This document shows, piece after piece, positions 1-8,172 of a stretch of DNA of 34,016 nucleotides. This stretch comes from JAGLSB01 sp023135955 (GTDB taxonomy: Bacteria > Bacteroidota > Bacteroidia > Bacteroidales > GCA-2748055). Position 1 is the stretch's first letter. Each line of letters opens with the position of its first letter. The notes beneath the pieces are model-generated. The model worked only from the letters and a program-made list of their open reading frames with translations, had not been told where the DNA came from and made no database searches. Position numbers and translations under genes: made by a program. The DNA is taken from NCBI GenBank assembly GCA_030673645.1, contig DAOVIO010000024.1, positions 1 through 34,016 of the forward strand, read 5' to 3'.

Positions 1-1
1 A

Positions 2-2224
2 GAAAAGTTAATTGGTGCAAATATTTATGTTAAGGAATTAGGTTCAGGTACGGTAGCTAATCAGTATGGATTCTTTTCATTAACTCTTAGTGAAGCTGAG
101 TATACTATCGGATTTTCATTTATAGGATATATTACATCCGAAATGAAAATAAAGATGGATGATAATAAAATCATCAATATTGAGCTTCAAAAATCAAAAA
201 CCGAATTGGAGGAAGTCAGTATTAGCACTGAGAAGAAAAATGCTAATATTACTGACTTGCAGATGGGATCTGTTCATTTGCCAATTCAATCTATAAAAAG
301 AATTCCTGCCCTAATGGGAGAAGTGGATGTGATAAAAGCAATACAATTATTGCCAGGAGTTTCAAGCCCGGCAGAAGGTTCTTCAGGATTCAGCGTTAGA
401 GGTGGCTCAATCGATCAGAATCTGGTTATTCTGGATGAGGCAACTGTTTATAATGCTTCTCACATGATGGGTTTCTTCTCGGTTTTTAATAATGATGCAA
501 TTAAGGAAGTAAATCTTTATAAGGGAGATATCCCTGCCAGTTCTGGAGGTAGGCTTGCGTCATTGCTGGATGTAACAATGAAGGATGGAAATATTAAAAA
601 ATTTGGAGCTTCAGGTGGAATAGGTTCAATATCCAGCCGATTGACTTTAGAAGGCCCAATTGTTAAAGATAAAACAAGTTTCCTGATTGCAGGCAGACGT
701 ACTTATGCAGATATGTTTCTGCCTTTGATGAGAAATGATGATTTAGAGGATAGTAAACTTCATTTTTATGATATGAATGTAAAAGTTAATCATATTGTAA
801 ACGAAAATAACAGGCTGTTTCTTTCCGGCTATTTCGGAAGAGATGTTTTTGCGAATGAGTTTGCAGGAATGGAATATGGTAACAAAAGTTTTTCTCTCAG
901 GTGGAATCATTTATTTAGTCAAAAACTATTCAGTAACTTTACTTTTATTCATACTCTTTATGATTATGAACTCGGAACTGCTGAAGGTGAGCCTAATGGA
1001 TTTAAATGGTACTCAGATTTATCTGACTTGAGCGCAAAAGCTGATTTTATTTTTTACTCAAAACCGGGCTCCACTTTTAAATTCGGAGCAATCACTACTT
1101 ATCATACATTCAATCCGGGTATAGCCAAAGGAATTGGGGAGGAATCATTGTTTACTGAATATAAAGTTCCTGATAATTTTGGTTTGGAGAGTGGTATCTA
1201 TGCCATGAGTGAGAATAAATTAGGAGATCATTTTTCAATTAAATATGGTATTAGATTTTCTTCATTTCAGAATATTGGTAAGGCTACAATTTACGATTAC
1301 GATCAGAATTTTCAAGCTGTTGATTCAACAGTCTATATTCAGGGTGAGATATTTAATACTTACTCCGGATTAGAGCCTCGATTGGGAATAAACTATACCA
1401 TTAATGATAGGAATTCTATCAAAGCAAGTTATAACAGAACGAGACAATATCTTCAACTTGCTCAGAACTCTACAGCTGGAACCCCTCTCGACATATGGTT
1501 TTCAGCGAGTCCAAATGTGAAACCACAAATATCCGATCAATTCTCAATCGGATATTTTAAGAATATGAGAGAAAACAGTCTGGAGGCCTCTTTTGAGGCA
1601 TATTATAAGGTGATGAATAATACTATTGATTTCCGGGATCATGCCTTATTATTACTCAATCCGATGTTAGATGGAGAAATAAGAACTGGAAAAAGTTGGT
1701 CTTATGGACTTGAATTCCTATTGAAAATAAGCGAGAAGAAATTTAATGGATGGGTAGCATATACACTTTCAAAAACTGAAAGACAGATTGAAGGGATTAA
1801 TGATGGCAATGTTTATGCAGCTCCCTACGATAAGCCGCATGATATTTCTTTCGTTTTGAATTACCTTCTTAGCGATAGGCTAACGCTAAGTTCTAACTGG
1901 GTTTACGCAACAGGTTTACCCACGACTTTCCCAACAGGCAGGTATGAGATTCTGGGAAAAATTCTTCCAATATATTCCGAAAGGAATGATTATAGATATG
2001 ATAATTATCACCGCCTCGATTTATCTGTAACACTTGAAGGAAAAAGAAAAGAAAGCCGACGTTGGCAGGGAGAATGGATTTTTTCCATTTATAATGCTTA
2101 TAAAAGAAAGAATACATGGGCAATAAATTTTGTTCAGGATGAAGAAGATCCTAATGTAACATATGCCGAAAAGACATATTTGTTTTCTATTATTCCGGCG
2201 ATAACTTATAATTTTAAATTCTAA
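2..2224 (+). CDS. TonB-dependent receptor with carboxypeptidase-regulatory-like domain, 5' end missing
   Basis: This is an outer-membrane receptor predicted to import a bulky ligand with energy from TonB. The reading frame is open from the window edge: bases 2-142 already encode the end of a carboxypeptidase-regulatory-like domain (NQYGFFSL and GYIT motifs), so the ATG at 143 is internal. About 740 residues are visible. The plug follows, with DVIKAIQLLPGV, FSVRGGS, NLVILDEATVYN and GGRLASLLDV, then a long aromatic-rich beta-barrel ending in a terminal Phe (YNFKF), the usual outer-membrane insertion signal. A DUF4249 lipoprotein starts 3 bases after the stop, so the two are co-transcribed. The plug closely resembles that of the receptor at 20227, so this is a second copy of the same system. 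The ligand is unknown. Any upstream sigma/FecR genes would lie outside the window. Confidence 0.93.
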   Translation, partial: EKLIGANIYVKELGSGTVANQYGFFSLTLSEAEYTIGFSFIGYITSEMKIKMDDNKIINIELQKSKTELEEVSISTEKKNANITDLQMGSVHLPIQSIKRIPALMGEVDVIKAIQLLPGVSSPAEGSSGFSVRGGSIDQNLVILDEATVYNASHMMGFFSVFNNDAIKEVNLYKGDIPASSGGRLASLLDVTMKDGNIKKFGASGGIGSISSRLTLEGPIVKDKTSFLIAGRRTYADMFLPLMRNDDLEDSKLHFYDMNVKVNHIVNENNRLFLSGYFGRDVFANEFAGMEYGNKSFSLRWNHLFSQKLFSNFTFIHTLYDYELGTAEGEPNGFKWYSDLSDLSAKADFIFYSKPGSTFKFGAITTYHTFNPGIAKGIGEESLFTEYKVPDNFGLESGIYAMSENKLGDHFSIKYGIRFSSFQNIGKATIYDYDQNFQAVDSTVYIQGEIFNTYSGLEPRLGINYTINDRNSIKASYNRTRQYLQLAQNSTAGTPLDIWFSASPNVKPQISDQFSIGYFKNMRENSLEASFEAYYKVMNNTIDFRDHALLLLNPMLDGEIRTGKSWSYGLEFLLKISEKKFNGWVAYTLSKTERQIEGINDGNVYAAPYDKPHDISFVLNYLLSDRLTLSSNWVYATGLPTTFPTGRYEILGKILPIYSERNDYRYDNYHRLDLSVTLEGKRKESRRWQGEWIFSIYNAYKRKNTWAINFVQDEEDPNVTYAEKTYLFSIIPAITYNFKF

Positions 2225-2227
2225 TAT

Positions 2228-3094
2228 ATGCAGTTTAGAGCATCTATCATACTGGTTTTAATTGTGTTATTATTCTTTTCCTGTACTGAGAAAATCCAAA
2301 TTGAATTGGATAGTTCAAGTTCGCGCCTGGTTGTTTATGGTGAACTTACAACAGATACCTGTTCACATTTCATCAACCTTAAGAAATCGGCCGATTATTA
2401 TTTAAATGAACCTGCGGAAGGAATCTCTGGAGCTATAGTTGAGATTAGTTATAATGATACTAGTCTTGTTTTTCATGAAAACCCAATTGGAAGTGGGAAT
2501 TATTACAGTCCAGATGACTTTTATGGAATTCCTGAAACAACTTATTCTTTATCAATTTCAGATGTTGATATCAATCTGGATGGAGAAAGTGAAGAATATT
2601 CTTCTTCCTCTTATTTGCCAGCTGTGAATTCTCTCGACTCAATAGATTTAAAACATACTACAGTTCATTTTTTCTCAGGTTGGGAAATAATGGTGTACAC
2701 ATGGGATCCGGCTGGAGTAAATAATTTTTATTCTTTTAAAGCATGGCTAAACGGAAACTTACTTACCGACACACTCTCTGAATATACGGTACAAACTGAT
2801 GATTTCTTTGATGGAAGTTATACGAATGGGATTACTACACAGTTTCTGGATGATACTAATGGAACAGAAATGGCATTACCGGGTGATACAGTTGAATTTG
2901 AAATAAATGGGATAACAGAGGAATATTATAATTTTATAATTCAGGCTCAGACCGAAACCTTTATGAGTGCTCCCTTATTCAGTGGCCCTCCTGCAAATAT
3001 TATTACAAATATTAGCAATGGCGCACTAGGATTTTTTACAGCATATTCTATTGATCGTGCCATAAAAATAGTACCTGATTATCCTGAAGAATAG
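2228..3094 (+). CDS. DUF4249 family lipoprotein
   Basis: The 288-residue protein begins with a lipoprotein signal (hydrophobic stretch, then FFSC with the lipidated Cys at residue 19), so it should be anchored to a membrane, probably facing the periplasm or the surface. The body has the layout of the DUF4249 family: an early RLVVYGELTTDT segment, an LKKSADYY segment, a GAIVEISYNDT strand, the YYSPDDF element, and a C-terminal IITNISNGALGFFTAYS motif. DUF4249 proteins are typically encoded directly after carboxypeptidase-regulatory TonB receptors and are thought to be receptor partners, but their function is not established. The 3-base gap after the receptor stop supports one operon. It is related to the protein at 22866. 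Confidence 0.88.
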   Translation: MQFRASIILVLIVLLFFSCTEKIQIELDSSSSRLVVYGELTTDTCSHFINLKKSADYYLNEPAEGISGAIVEISYNDTSLVFHENPIGSGNYYSPDDFYGIPETTYSLSISDVDINLDGESEEYSSSSYLPAVNSLDSIDLKHTTVHFFSGWEIMVYTWDPAGVNNFYSFKAWLNGNLLTDTLSEYTVQTDDFFDGSYTNGITTQFLDDTNGTEMALPGDTVEFEINGITEEYYNFIIQAQTETFMSAPLFSGPPANIITNISNGALGFFTAYSIDRAIKIVPDYPEE

Positions 3095-3132
3095 TTATCT
3101 TTCGCTATTCAAAAATTCATTAAATAGTAATT

Positions 3133-3612
3133 GTGAGGATATTAAAGATAACGAGTATTGTCATAGCTGGAATTATGTTAATATTTTTATTTTCAGCAGT
3201 ATTTATACCAAAAGAGAAACTAATTGAAGAAATCAGCACTATTCCAACAGATCCTGTAGCTGTGTACCTTGAATTAACTTCCATGGACCATGAAATGAAT
3301 GAAAAAGTGAATGTAGAGAGTCCGAATTGGATGAATCTTTTTAATACTAGTCAGCACAATATTTCAATTTGTAAAATTGATGCCCTTCCATTTGAAAAGA
3401 TAATCTATCATATGAGGATTAATGAAGAATGTAATATTGAATATGGATTTTTGTTTGATTCAAGTACAGAAGGAACAAATGTGACTTCTTTTGTATTTTT
3501 TAAATCGTTGAAATATCCTTTTCAACGTTTGAAAAGCCTGTTTATGCCTCTGTATATAAAACCTGGACTTCAAAAGGAGTTGGATAATCTTAATATGATT
3601 TTAGTGGAGTAG
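3133..3612 (+). CDS. Membrane-anchored SRPBCC-like small protein
   Basis: The 159-residue protein has one N-terminal hydrophobic segment (about residues 5-25, SIVIAGIMLIFLFSAVF) and a soluble remainder. The overall plan, a short membrane anchor followed by a domain ending in a helix of the form YPFQRLKSLFMPLYIKPGLQKEL, resembles the membrane-anchored SRPBCC (START/polyketide-cyclase-like) proteins common in Bacteroidota. The middle of the domain is divergent, so this is a family-level guess. The start is a GTG. No in-frame ATG exists between it and the upstream stop, and there is no clear Shine-Dalgarno sequence. It lies 38 bases after the DUF4249 gene on the same strand and could be part of that transcript. 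Substrate and role are unknown. Confidence 0.6.
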   Translation: MRILKITSIVIAGIMLIFLFSAVFIPKEKLIEEISTIPTDPVAVYLELTSMDHEMNEKVNVESPNWMNLFNTSQHNISICKIDALPFEKIIYHMRINEECNIEYGFLFDSSTEGTNVTSFVFFKSLKYPFQRLKSLFMPLYIKPGLQKELDNLNMILVE

Positions 3613-3730
3613 AAGAGATAGATTCAAAAATTAATCTCGGTTTACATTCTAACAAAGCTTTAATGGCATTTTAGAAAAATTCTAAATTAGATTATGCATT
3701 CGACTAAGCAAAAAACTTAGTTTCCATATC

Positions 3731-3764
3731 AGTTTTATAATTTTATACCTACTTTTATAAAACT
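3731..3764 (+). terminator. Possible weak hairpin in the 3613-3805 gap
   Basis: AGTTTTATAA (3731-3740) and its exact complement TTATAAAACT (3755-3764) form a 10-bp AT-rich stem with a 14-base loop. It could end the transcript from the first operon, but there is no strong T-run and the stem is AT-only. The rest of the 193-base gap shows nothing recognisable. Confidence 0.25.
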
Positions 3765-3805
3765 GTTCTAAATTGTAATTCTATCCCTATATCAAGATAA
3801 TACTA

Positions 3806-4051
3806 ATGGTAGATGAACAATCATACGAAGAATTAAAAAATCAATTGGAAATATTAAAATCTAGAGATAAAACTCAAACGATTTTAGATTGTGCCGGAGT
3901 GATGTTTATTGAAATAAACACCGATGGTATTGTAACGCTGGTAAATAAAAAAGCGTGCGAGATATTTGGATATAAGGAATCGGAAATGATTGGAAAGAAT
4001 TGGTTTGATAACTTTCTTCCAGAAGGAATAAGAATTAATATAGAAAGTTAA
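3806..4051 (+). pseudogene. Truncated PAS-domain fragment, probably remnant of a sensor kinase
   Basis: The 81-residue product starts with a charged helix (residues 1-25) and then reads as the first two-thirds of a PAS domain: CAGVMFIEINTDGIVTLVN, KACEIFGYKESEMIGKNWF and DNFLPEGIR. This pattern is typical of PAS domains in Bacteroidota sensor histidine kinases, which normally continue for hundreds of residues. Here the frame stops inside the PAS fold and no kinase domain follows. A DEAD-box helicase begins 61 bases later. It is therefore most likely the 5' stub of a deleted kinase gene. A short stand-alone PAS protein is possible but the fold would be incomplete. Confidence 0.65.
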
Positions 4052-4112
4052 CATGGCGATATCTTATTGATTTTACACGAAACATATCCCAAACATTAAT
4101 AAGAAAATAATT

Positions 4113-5255
4113 ATGTCTTTTTCCTCTTTAGGTTTATCCCCATTTTTTCTGGATGTTTTGGCTGGTGAAGATTTCACACAGCCATTTCCCATTCAGCAAA
4201 AGGCTATACCTGCCATTTTAAATAAAAAGGATGTGTTAGGTATTGCCAAAACCGGCTCAGGTAAAACGGCTTCATTTGTATTGCCTATTTTAATGAATCT
4301 TCAAGAAATTACTAGCTCAAAAAACAGGCATGTCAGAGTTCTGGTATTAGTTCCAACACGTGAATTGGCATTACAAGTAGGTGAAGTGTTCGAGCTTTTT
4401 TCTTCGGCGTCTTCAGTAGTGATTAAATCATTAGTTGTTCATGGAGGTGTTTCAATAAATCCTCAAATGATTGCTTTACAAAATGTTGATATTTTGGTTG
4501 CCACCCCCGGAAGATTATTGGAATTAGTCGAATCAAATGCAGTTCATTTATCAGAAATTGATACTTTGGTCATAGATGAAGCCGATAAAATGCTAAATCT
4601 TGGTTTTAAGGAAGAGATGAACCGAATCTTTACACTTTTACCTGAAAAGCGTCAAAACCTTTTATTCTCTGCCACATTGAGTGATGAGGTTGTCAGCATT
4701 AACCAAATCATATTGCATGATCCTTTGGTTATTAAAATTGAATCTGAGAAAGATAACATTGACCTAATCAATCAGTCGGGATATTTTGTAAAAGAGGAGA
4801 GAAAAGGTCCGCTATTAAGATATATAATTAAGAATAATGACTCAAAGCAGGTATTGGTTTTTGTGTCTTCAGTTTATAAAGCTGATTTGGTTGCTGAAAA
4901 GCTTCGTAAAAATGGAATAAATGCAACAGCCATACATAGTAAACAAAGTAATAAGGCAAGAAAAGATGCTTTAAGAAATTTTAAAGGAAGAACACTTCAA
5001 GTGCTGGTTACTACCGATTTGTTATCCCGTGGTATCGACATTGAATATTTGCCTTATGTTATCAATTATGAATTGCCCCGCTCCCCCAAGGACTATATTC
5101 ACCGTATCGGCCGAACAGGTCGTGCAGGATCTTCGGGCGATGCAATTTCCTTTGTCACTCCAGATGATAAGCATCATTTTAGAATTATTCAAAAGAAGAT
5201 GGGCAAGTGGGTAACTATGATCGATAGTGATTATATAGATTTGCATGGTTATTAA
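4113..5255 (+). CDS. DEAD-box ATP-dependent RNA helicase, RhlE-like core
   Basis: The 380-residue protein holds the full two-lobed helicase core: Q motif around FPIQQKAIP (residues 25-33), Walker A AKTGSGKT (45-52), PTRELA (81-86), TPGR (131-134), DEAD (155-158), SAT (186-188), TDLLSRGID (301-309) and HRIGRTGRAG (330-339). It should unwind short RNA duplexes in the cytoplasm using ATP. The chain ends about 40 residues after motif VI, so it lacks the basic or low-complexity tail found in many RhlE and DeaD proteins. It may need a partner for RNA targeting. The best label is the RhlE/DeaD group; the exact member cannot be decided. It stands between two gene remnants and is likely monocistronic. 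Confidence 0.94.
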   Translation: MSFSSLGLSPFFLDVLAGEDFTQPFPIQQKAIPAILNKKDVLGIAKTGSGKTASFVLPILMNLQEITSSKNRHVRVLVLVPTRELALQVGEVFELFSSASSVVIKSLVVHGGVSINPQMIALQNVDILVATPGRLLELVESNAVHLSEIDTLVIDEADKMLNLGFKEEMNRIFTLLPEKRQNLLFSATLSDEVVSINQIILHDPLVIKIESEKDNIDLINQSGYFVKEERKGPLLRYIIKNNDSKQVLVFVSSVYKADLVAEKLRKNGINATAIHSKQSNKARKDALRNFKGRTLQVLVTTDLLSRGIDIEYLPYVINYELPRSPKDYIHRIGRTGRAGSSGDAISFVTPDDKHHFRIIQKKMGKWVTMIDSDYIDLHGY

Positions 5256-5288
5256 TTCGATGAAAGCTTAATTTTAAGTAGATAAATT

Positions 5289-5433
5289 ATGAAAAGAATA
5301 ACAGTATTATCTATACCGCCTTTTTTTTTCGATTTTCACTTTTACGCAAAAGAGTGCAAATGCACTATTGATATCAGTTGACGATCAGAATGATTGGATA
5401 GGGGTCATGGATGTATCAAAAATAAATAAATAA
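5289..5433 (+). pseudogene. Sulfatase N-terminal remnant, frameshifted and truncated
   Basis: An ATG at 5289 opens a signal-peptide-like MKRITVLSIPPFFF. The frame is then lost at a run of nine T's at 5321-5329. In another frame the sequence reads TQKSANALLISVDDQNDWIGVMD before a stop at 5431-5433. The LLISVDDQNDWIG segment matches the conserved N-terminus of type I sulfatases, where the DD pair binds calcium. Only about 45 of the usual 450-plus residues remain, and the next gene starts one base after the stop codon. This is a relic of a sulfatase gene, disabled by a homopolymer frameshift and deletion of everything downstream. Sulfatases in this phylum usually act on sulfated polysaccharides. 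Confidence 0.75.
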
Positions 5434-5434
5434 C

Positions 5435-6301
5435 ATGGATAGGGAAAAAGCAAGTTACATTGAAGGAACAGTTTCCATCTTCATAAATATAGGATTGTTT
5501 TTCATAAAGTTATGGGCAGGAATTGTGTCAGGTTCAATTGCTTTATCAGCAGATGCATGGCACTCTTTATCTGACACCATTAGCTCAGTGGTTGTTATTG
5601 TTGGGGCAAAACTTTCATCAAAAAAGCCAGATATTAAACATCCATTTGGTCATGGTCGTTGGGAACAAATTGCGTCAATATTTATAGGTTTTTTATTGGG
5701 GATCATTGCATATGATTTTATTAAAGACTCAATTATTCAATTCCAATCTAAAGAGTCTGCCAATTTTGGAACCTTAGCTCTGGTTGTTACCATTATTTCA
5801 ATTTTAGCAAATGAAGGCCTGGCGCAGTATGCTTTTTATCTCGGTAAAAAAACAGATACCCTCACTATTAAAGCAGATGGTTGGCACCATAGAACTGATG
5901 CATTGTCCTCCATTATAATATTGATTGGAATTGCATTCAAAAATTACTTTTGGTGGATTGATAGTGTTTTGGGTATCATAGTTTCTATTATGATTTTTTA
6001 TGTTGCCTATGAAATTATTAAAGAATCAATAAATAAATTACTTGGAGAAGAACCCAGTTCTGAGCTAATTAAGAAGATAAAGACCATTGTTGAATCACTT
6101 TTCCCTGATGATTTATCACCACATCATTTTCATATTCACAACTATGTAACCCATAAGGAGCTTACTTTTCATATAAAACTAGATAATAATTTAAATATTG
6201 AACAAGGTCATTCTATCGCAACTGAAATTGAGAATGAATTATTTAAGGAGTTAAAGATTACATCAACGATACATGTTGAACCTAGAAATTTAAATCAATA
6301 A
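5435..6301 (+). CDS. Cation diffusion facilitator (CDF) family metal transporter
   Basis: This is a 288-residue inner-membrane antiporter expected to export divalent metal in exchange for protons. Hydrophobic segments fit six transmembrane helices, followed by a cytoplasmic domain from about residue 208 to the end. The transport-site motifs are visible: ADAWHSLSD in TM2 (His43, Asp47) and ADGWHHRTD in TM5 (His151, Asp155). This His-Asp/His-Asp set is the pattern usually linked to zinc-selective members, whereas E. coli YiiP uses Asp-Asp/His-Asp. The loop motif HPFGHGRWE is also typical. A His-rich HHFHIH stretch at the start of the cytoplasmic domain may bind regulatory metal. It sits upstream of sigZ and arsM, so a metal-stress locus is likely, but the 217-base gap argues for separate transcription. 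Confidence 0.92.
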   Translation: MDREKASYIEGTVSIFINIGLFFIKLWAGIVSGSIALSADAWHSLSDTISSVVVIVGAKLSSKKPDIKHPFGHGRWEQIASIFIGFLLGIIAYDFIKDSIIQFQSKESANFGTLALVVTIISILANEGLAQYAFYLGKKTDTLTIKADGWHHRTDALSSIIILIGIAFKNYFWWIDSVLGIIVSIMIFYVAYEIIKESINKLLGEEPSSELIKKIKTIVESLFPDDLSPHHFHIHNYVTHKELTFHIKLDNNLNIEQGHSIATEIENELFKELKITSTIHVEPRNLNQ

Positions 6302-6521
6302 ATCGATTAATAGTCAATATCTTTAAGAGTTATTAGACAGATCAATTTTGATTGCAAAAAAACGTAATATTAAAGATTTAAAGAAGAAGTGAGATAGGGG
6401 TTTGGATCCCGGAAACTTAGATTAAGTCAGAAATTACAAGCTAATACTAAGTATTGCCTTCTGTGGCAGAAACACTTACACATAAACTGTCAGGCTGTAT
6501 ATAAACGTGCCCAAATAATTG

Positions 6522-7073
6522 ATGAAAGAAAAGTTTGAATACATATGGAATAATTTTCACAACTATTTATCAAAATTTGTAGAAAAACGAATCTTTGATA
6601 AAGAATTGAAAGAAGATTGTGTGCAAGAGATATTTATCAAAATTTATAATGGATTATCTTCTCTTAAAGACGAAAGAAAATTAGAAAGTTGGATTTTTCA
6701 AATAGCTAGAAATACTATTGCTGATTTTAACAGGAAGAAAATAAAAGAGAAGTCTATTCCTATTACCAACCAAGACAGAGAGATAGAGACTGACGAAAAC
6801 GAAAATACAGAAGTAGCAACATGGATTGTCCCATTTATCAATCAGCTTCCCTTAAAATATTCAGAACCACTTAGACTTTATGAAATAGAAGGATTATCAC
6901 AAAAAGAAATATCAAACAAAGAAAACATCAGCTTATCGGGTGTGAAATCAAGGATACAAAGAGGTAGAGTGAAACTTAAGAGCGCATTAAATGAATGCTG
7001 TAAATTTGAATTGGACAAAAGGGGTAATATACTTGAATATAGATCAAGGCAAGATAATTGTAATAATTGCTGA
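6522..7073 (+). CDS. sigZ: ECF-type RNA polymerase sigma factor, SigZ family, with cysteine-bearing tail
   Basis: The 183-residue protein has sigma region 2 (about residues 5-70, including CVQEIFIKIYNGL and WIFQIARNTIADFNR) and region 4 (about 105-155, LPLKYSEPLRLYEIEGLSQKEI then the VKSRIQRGR recognition helix). It should direct RNA polymerase to a small regulon. The tail ECCKFELDKRGNILEYRSR followed by a terminal CNNC is characteristic of SigZ-annotated factors and gives CC at 159-160 and CxxC at 180-183. I chose the ATG at 6522 rather than the TTG directly before it. No anti-sigma gene is adjacent. The arsenite methyltransferase gene 80 bases downstream is the obvious target. Direct metalloid sensing by the tail is inference, by analogy with CorE-type sigma factors. 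Confidence 0.88.
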   Translation: MKEKFEYIWNNFHNYLSKFVEKRIFDKELKEDCVQEIFIKIYNGLSSLKDERKLESWIFQIARNTIADFNRKKIKEKSIPITNQDREIETDENENTEVATWIVPFINQLPLKYSEPLRLYEIEGLSQKEISNKENISLSGVKSRIQRGRVKLKSALNECCKFELDKRGNILEYRSRQDNCNNC

Positions 7074-7098
7074 ATTTTTTTAACATATGCATCTTTTT

Positions 7099-7130
7099 TA
7101 AACTTTCCCCGACTATAGTATGAAAGTTTA
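7099..7130 (+). promoter_or_regulatory. Inverted repeat in the sigZ-arsM gap, possible promoter or operator for arsM
   Basis: TAAACTTTC (7099-7107) and GAAAGTTTA (7122-7130) are exact complements separated by 14 bases. They lie 24-55 bases upstream of the arsM start, and AAAGGGAGA at 7138-7146 is a good ribosome binding site, one of the few strong ones in the window. The placement suggests an operator or a sigma-factor promoter. It could equally be a weak hairpin after sigZ. Confidence 0.4.
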
Positions 7131-7153
7131 ATATTTTAAAGGGAGAAATTAAA

Positions 7154-7951
7154 ATGGAAAAATTAGAAAAAAGAAAAATAAGAGAATCAGTAATGGAAGA
7201 TTACAAAGGAGTTGCATTATCGAATTCTTCGTGTGATTGTAATGATTCTGCTTGCTGTGAAACTACAGAAGAGATTAGTTTAGATAATATCACAAAGAAA
7301 CTAGGATATTCTGTTGATGAATATAAAAATGCCCCTGAAGGTTCAAATATGGGATTAGGATGTGGTAATCCTCAAATAATAGCTTCAATTAGATCTGGAG
7401 AAGTTGTATTGGATCTTGGCAGCGGGGGAGGGATCGATTGCTTTTTAGCTTCAAAGAGTGTTGGAGTAAGAGGAAAAGTTATAGGAGTAGATATGACAGC
7501 AGAAATGATTGCAAAAGCTAGAAGTATTGCAGAAGATGGAGATTATTCGAATACTGAGTTCCGTCTTGGTGAAATAGAGAATCTTCCGGTAGCTGACGCT
7601 ACTGTTGATGTTATTATTTCGAATTGTGTAATAAATTTATCCCCAGAGAAAGAGAAAGTATTTTTTGAAGCATATAGAGTTTTAAAATCTGGCGGACGAT
7701 TGGCGGTATCAGATATTGTTTCTACTGTTGATTTGCCTGATAAAATAAGAAATGATTTATCTCTGTATTCTGGTTGTATGGCCGGTGCAACTTCTATTAA
7801 GGAGATTAATAGATTGTTGGAAAAGGCAGGATTTAAAGAAATTAGTATTGAGCCAAAAGATAAAAGTCGTGAGTTCATTAAGGATTGGGCGCCAAATAAA
7901 GGGATTGAAAATTATGTTGTATCAGCAGATATTAAAGCAGTAAAATTGTAA
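7154..7951 (+). CDS. arsM: Arsenite methyltransferase ArsM
   Basis: This cytoplasmic SAM-dependent enzyme methylates arsenite to methylated, partly volatile arsenicals. The 265-residue length is normal for bacterial ArsM. The SAM site is DLGSGGGIDC (87-96), followed by VIGVDMTAEMI. The three conserved catalytic cysteines are present: Cys70 in MGLGCGNP, Cys158 in SNCVINL and Cys208 in YSGCMAGA. The N-terminus carries an extra cluster (Cys27, 29, 34, 35: CDC and ACC), as in many ArsM proteins, which probably helps bind As(III). The start ATG is supported by a strong upstream AAAGGGAGA. It follows sigZ by 80 bases and is ended by a strong hairpin at 8009. No arsR, acr3 or arsC is present, so this is a stand-alone methylation unit. 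Confidence 0.95.
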   Translation: MEKLEKRKIRESVMEDYKGVALSNSSCDCNDSACCETTEEISLDNITKKLGYSVDEYKNAPEGSNMGLGCGNPQIIASIRSGEVVLDLGSGGGIDCFLASKSVGVRGKVIGVDMTAEMIAKARSIAEDGDYSNTEFRLGEIENLPVADATVDVIISNCVINLSPEKEKVFFEAYRVLKSGGRLAVSDIVSTVDLPDKIRNDLSLYSGCMAGATSIKEINRLLEKAGFKEISIEPKDKSREFIKDWAPNKGIENYVVSADIKAVKL

Positions 7952-8008
7952 TAATTGCTCACTTCAATTAGATTGTATCTTCATCGATTGTCACTAGCTT
8001 AATACCAA

Positions 8009-8049
8009 AACCAAAGCGGCAATGTTTAGAAAACATTGCCGCTTTGGTT
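8009..8049 (+). terminator. Strong hairpin after arsM
   Basis: Positions 8009-8027 and 8031-8049 are perfectly complementary (19 bp, GC-rich core AAAGCGGCAATG) around an AGA loop, followed by a short T-rich ATTTGTT. It should end the arsM transcript. It may also act on the opposite strand for the convergent gene whose stop lies at 8173. Confidence 0.85.
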
Positions 8050-8053
8050 ATTT

Positions 8054-8172
8054 GTTACTGGTTACTGGTTAAACTCCTTTCATTCGTTGAGCTCGCTTCG
8101 CTCGGTTCTGGTTCTGGTTCTGGTTTCTTGTAACTAGCACACCAGCAAATTAGCACATCAGCACACCACCAC
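8054..8172. repeat. Low-complexity direct repeats: GGTTACT and GGTTCT units plus AGCACA(C/T) units
   Basis: Between the arsM terminator and the convergent gene are short tandem repeats: two TTACTGG units, three TTCTGG units, then AGCACA-type units (8135-8172) such as AGCACACCAGC and AGCACATCAGCACACC. The AGCACA part begins directly after the stop codon of the minus-strand gene at 8173. Its complement (GGTGTGCTGATGTGCTAA) resembles the repeats after the stops at 18008 and 33014. Confidence 0.7.

Noticed and set aside
4054..4110. Short frame WRYLIDFTRNISQTLIRK after the PAS stub, possibly the tail of the lost gene
   Set aside because: Nineteen codons in an AT-rich spacer are too few to tell from chance.
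6302..6518. Gap between the CDF and sigZ genes, examined for a riboswitch or gene remnant
   Set aside because: No conserved riboswitch core, hairpin with T-run or protein-like frame was found. It probably contains the sigZ promoter, but I could not place it.
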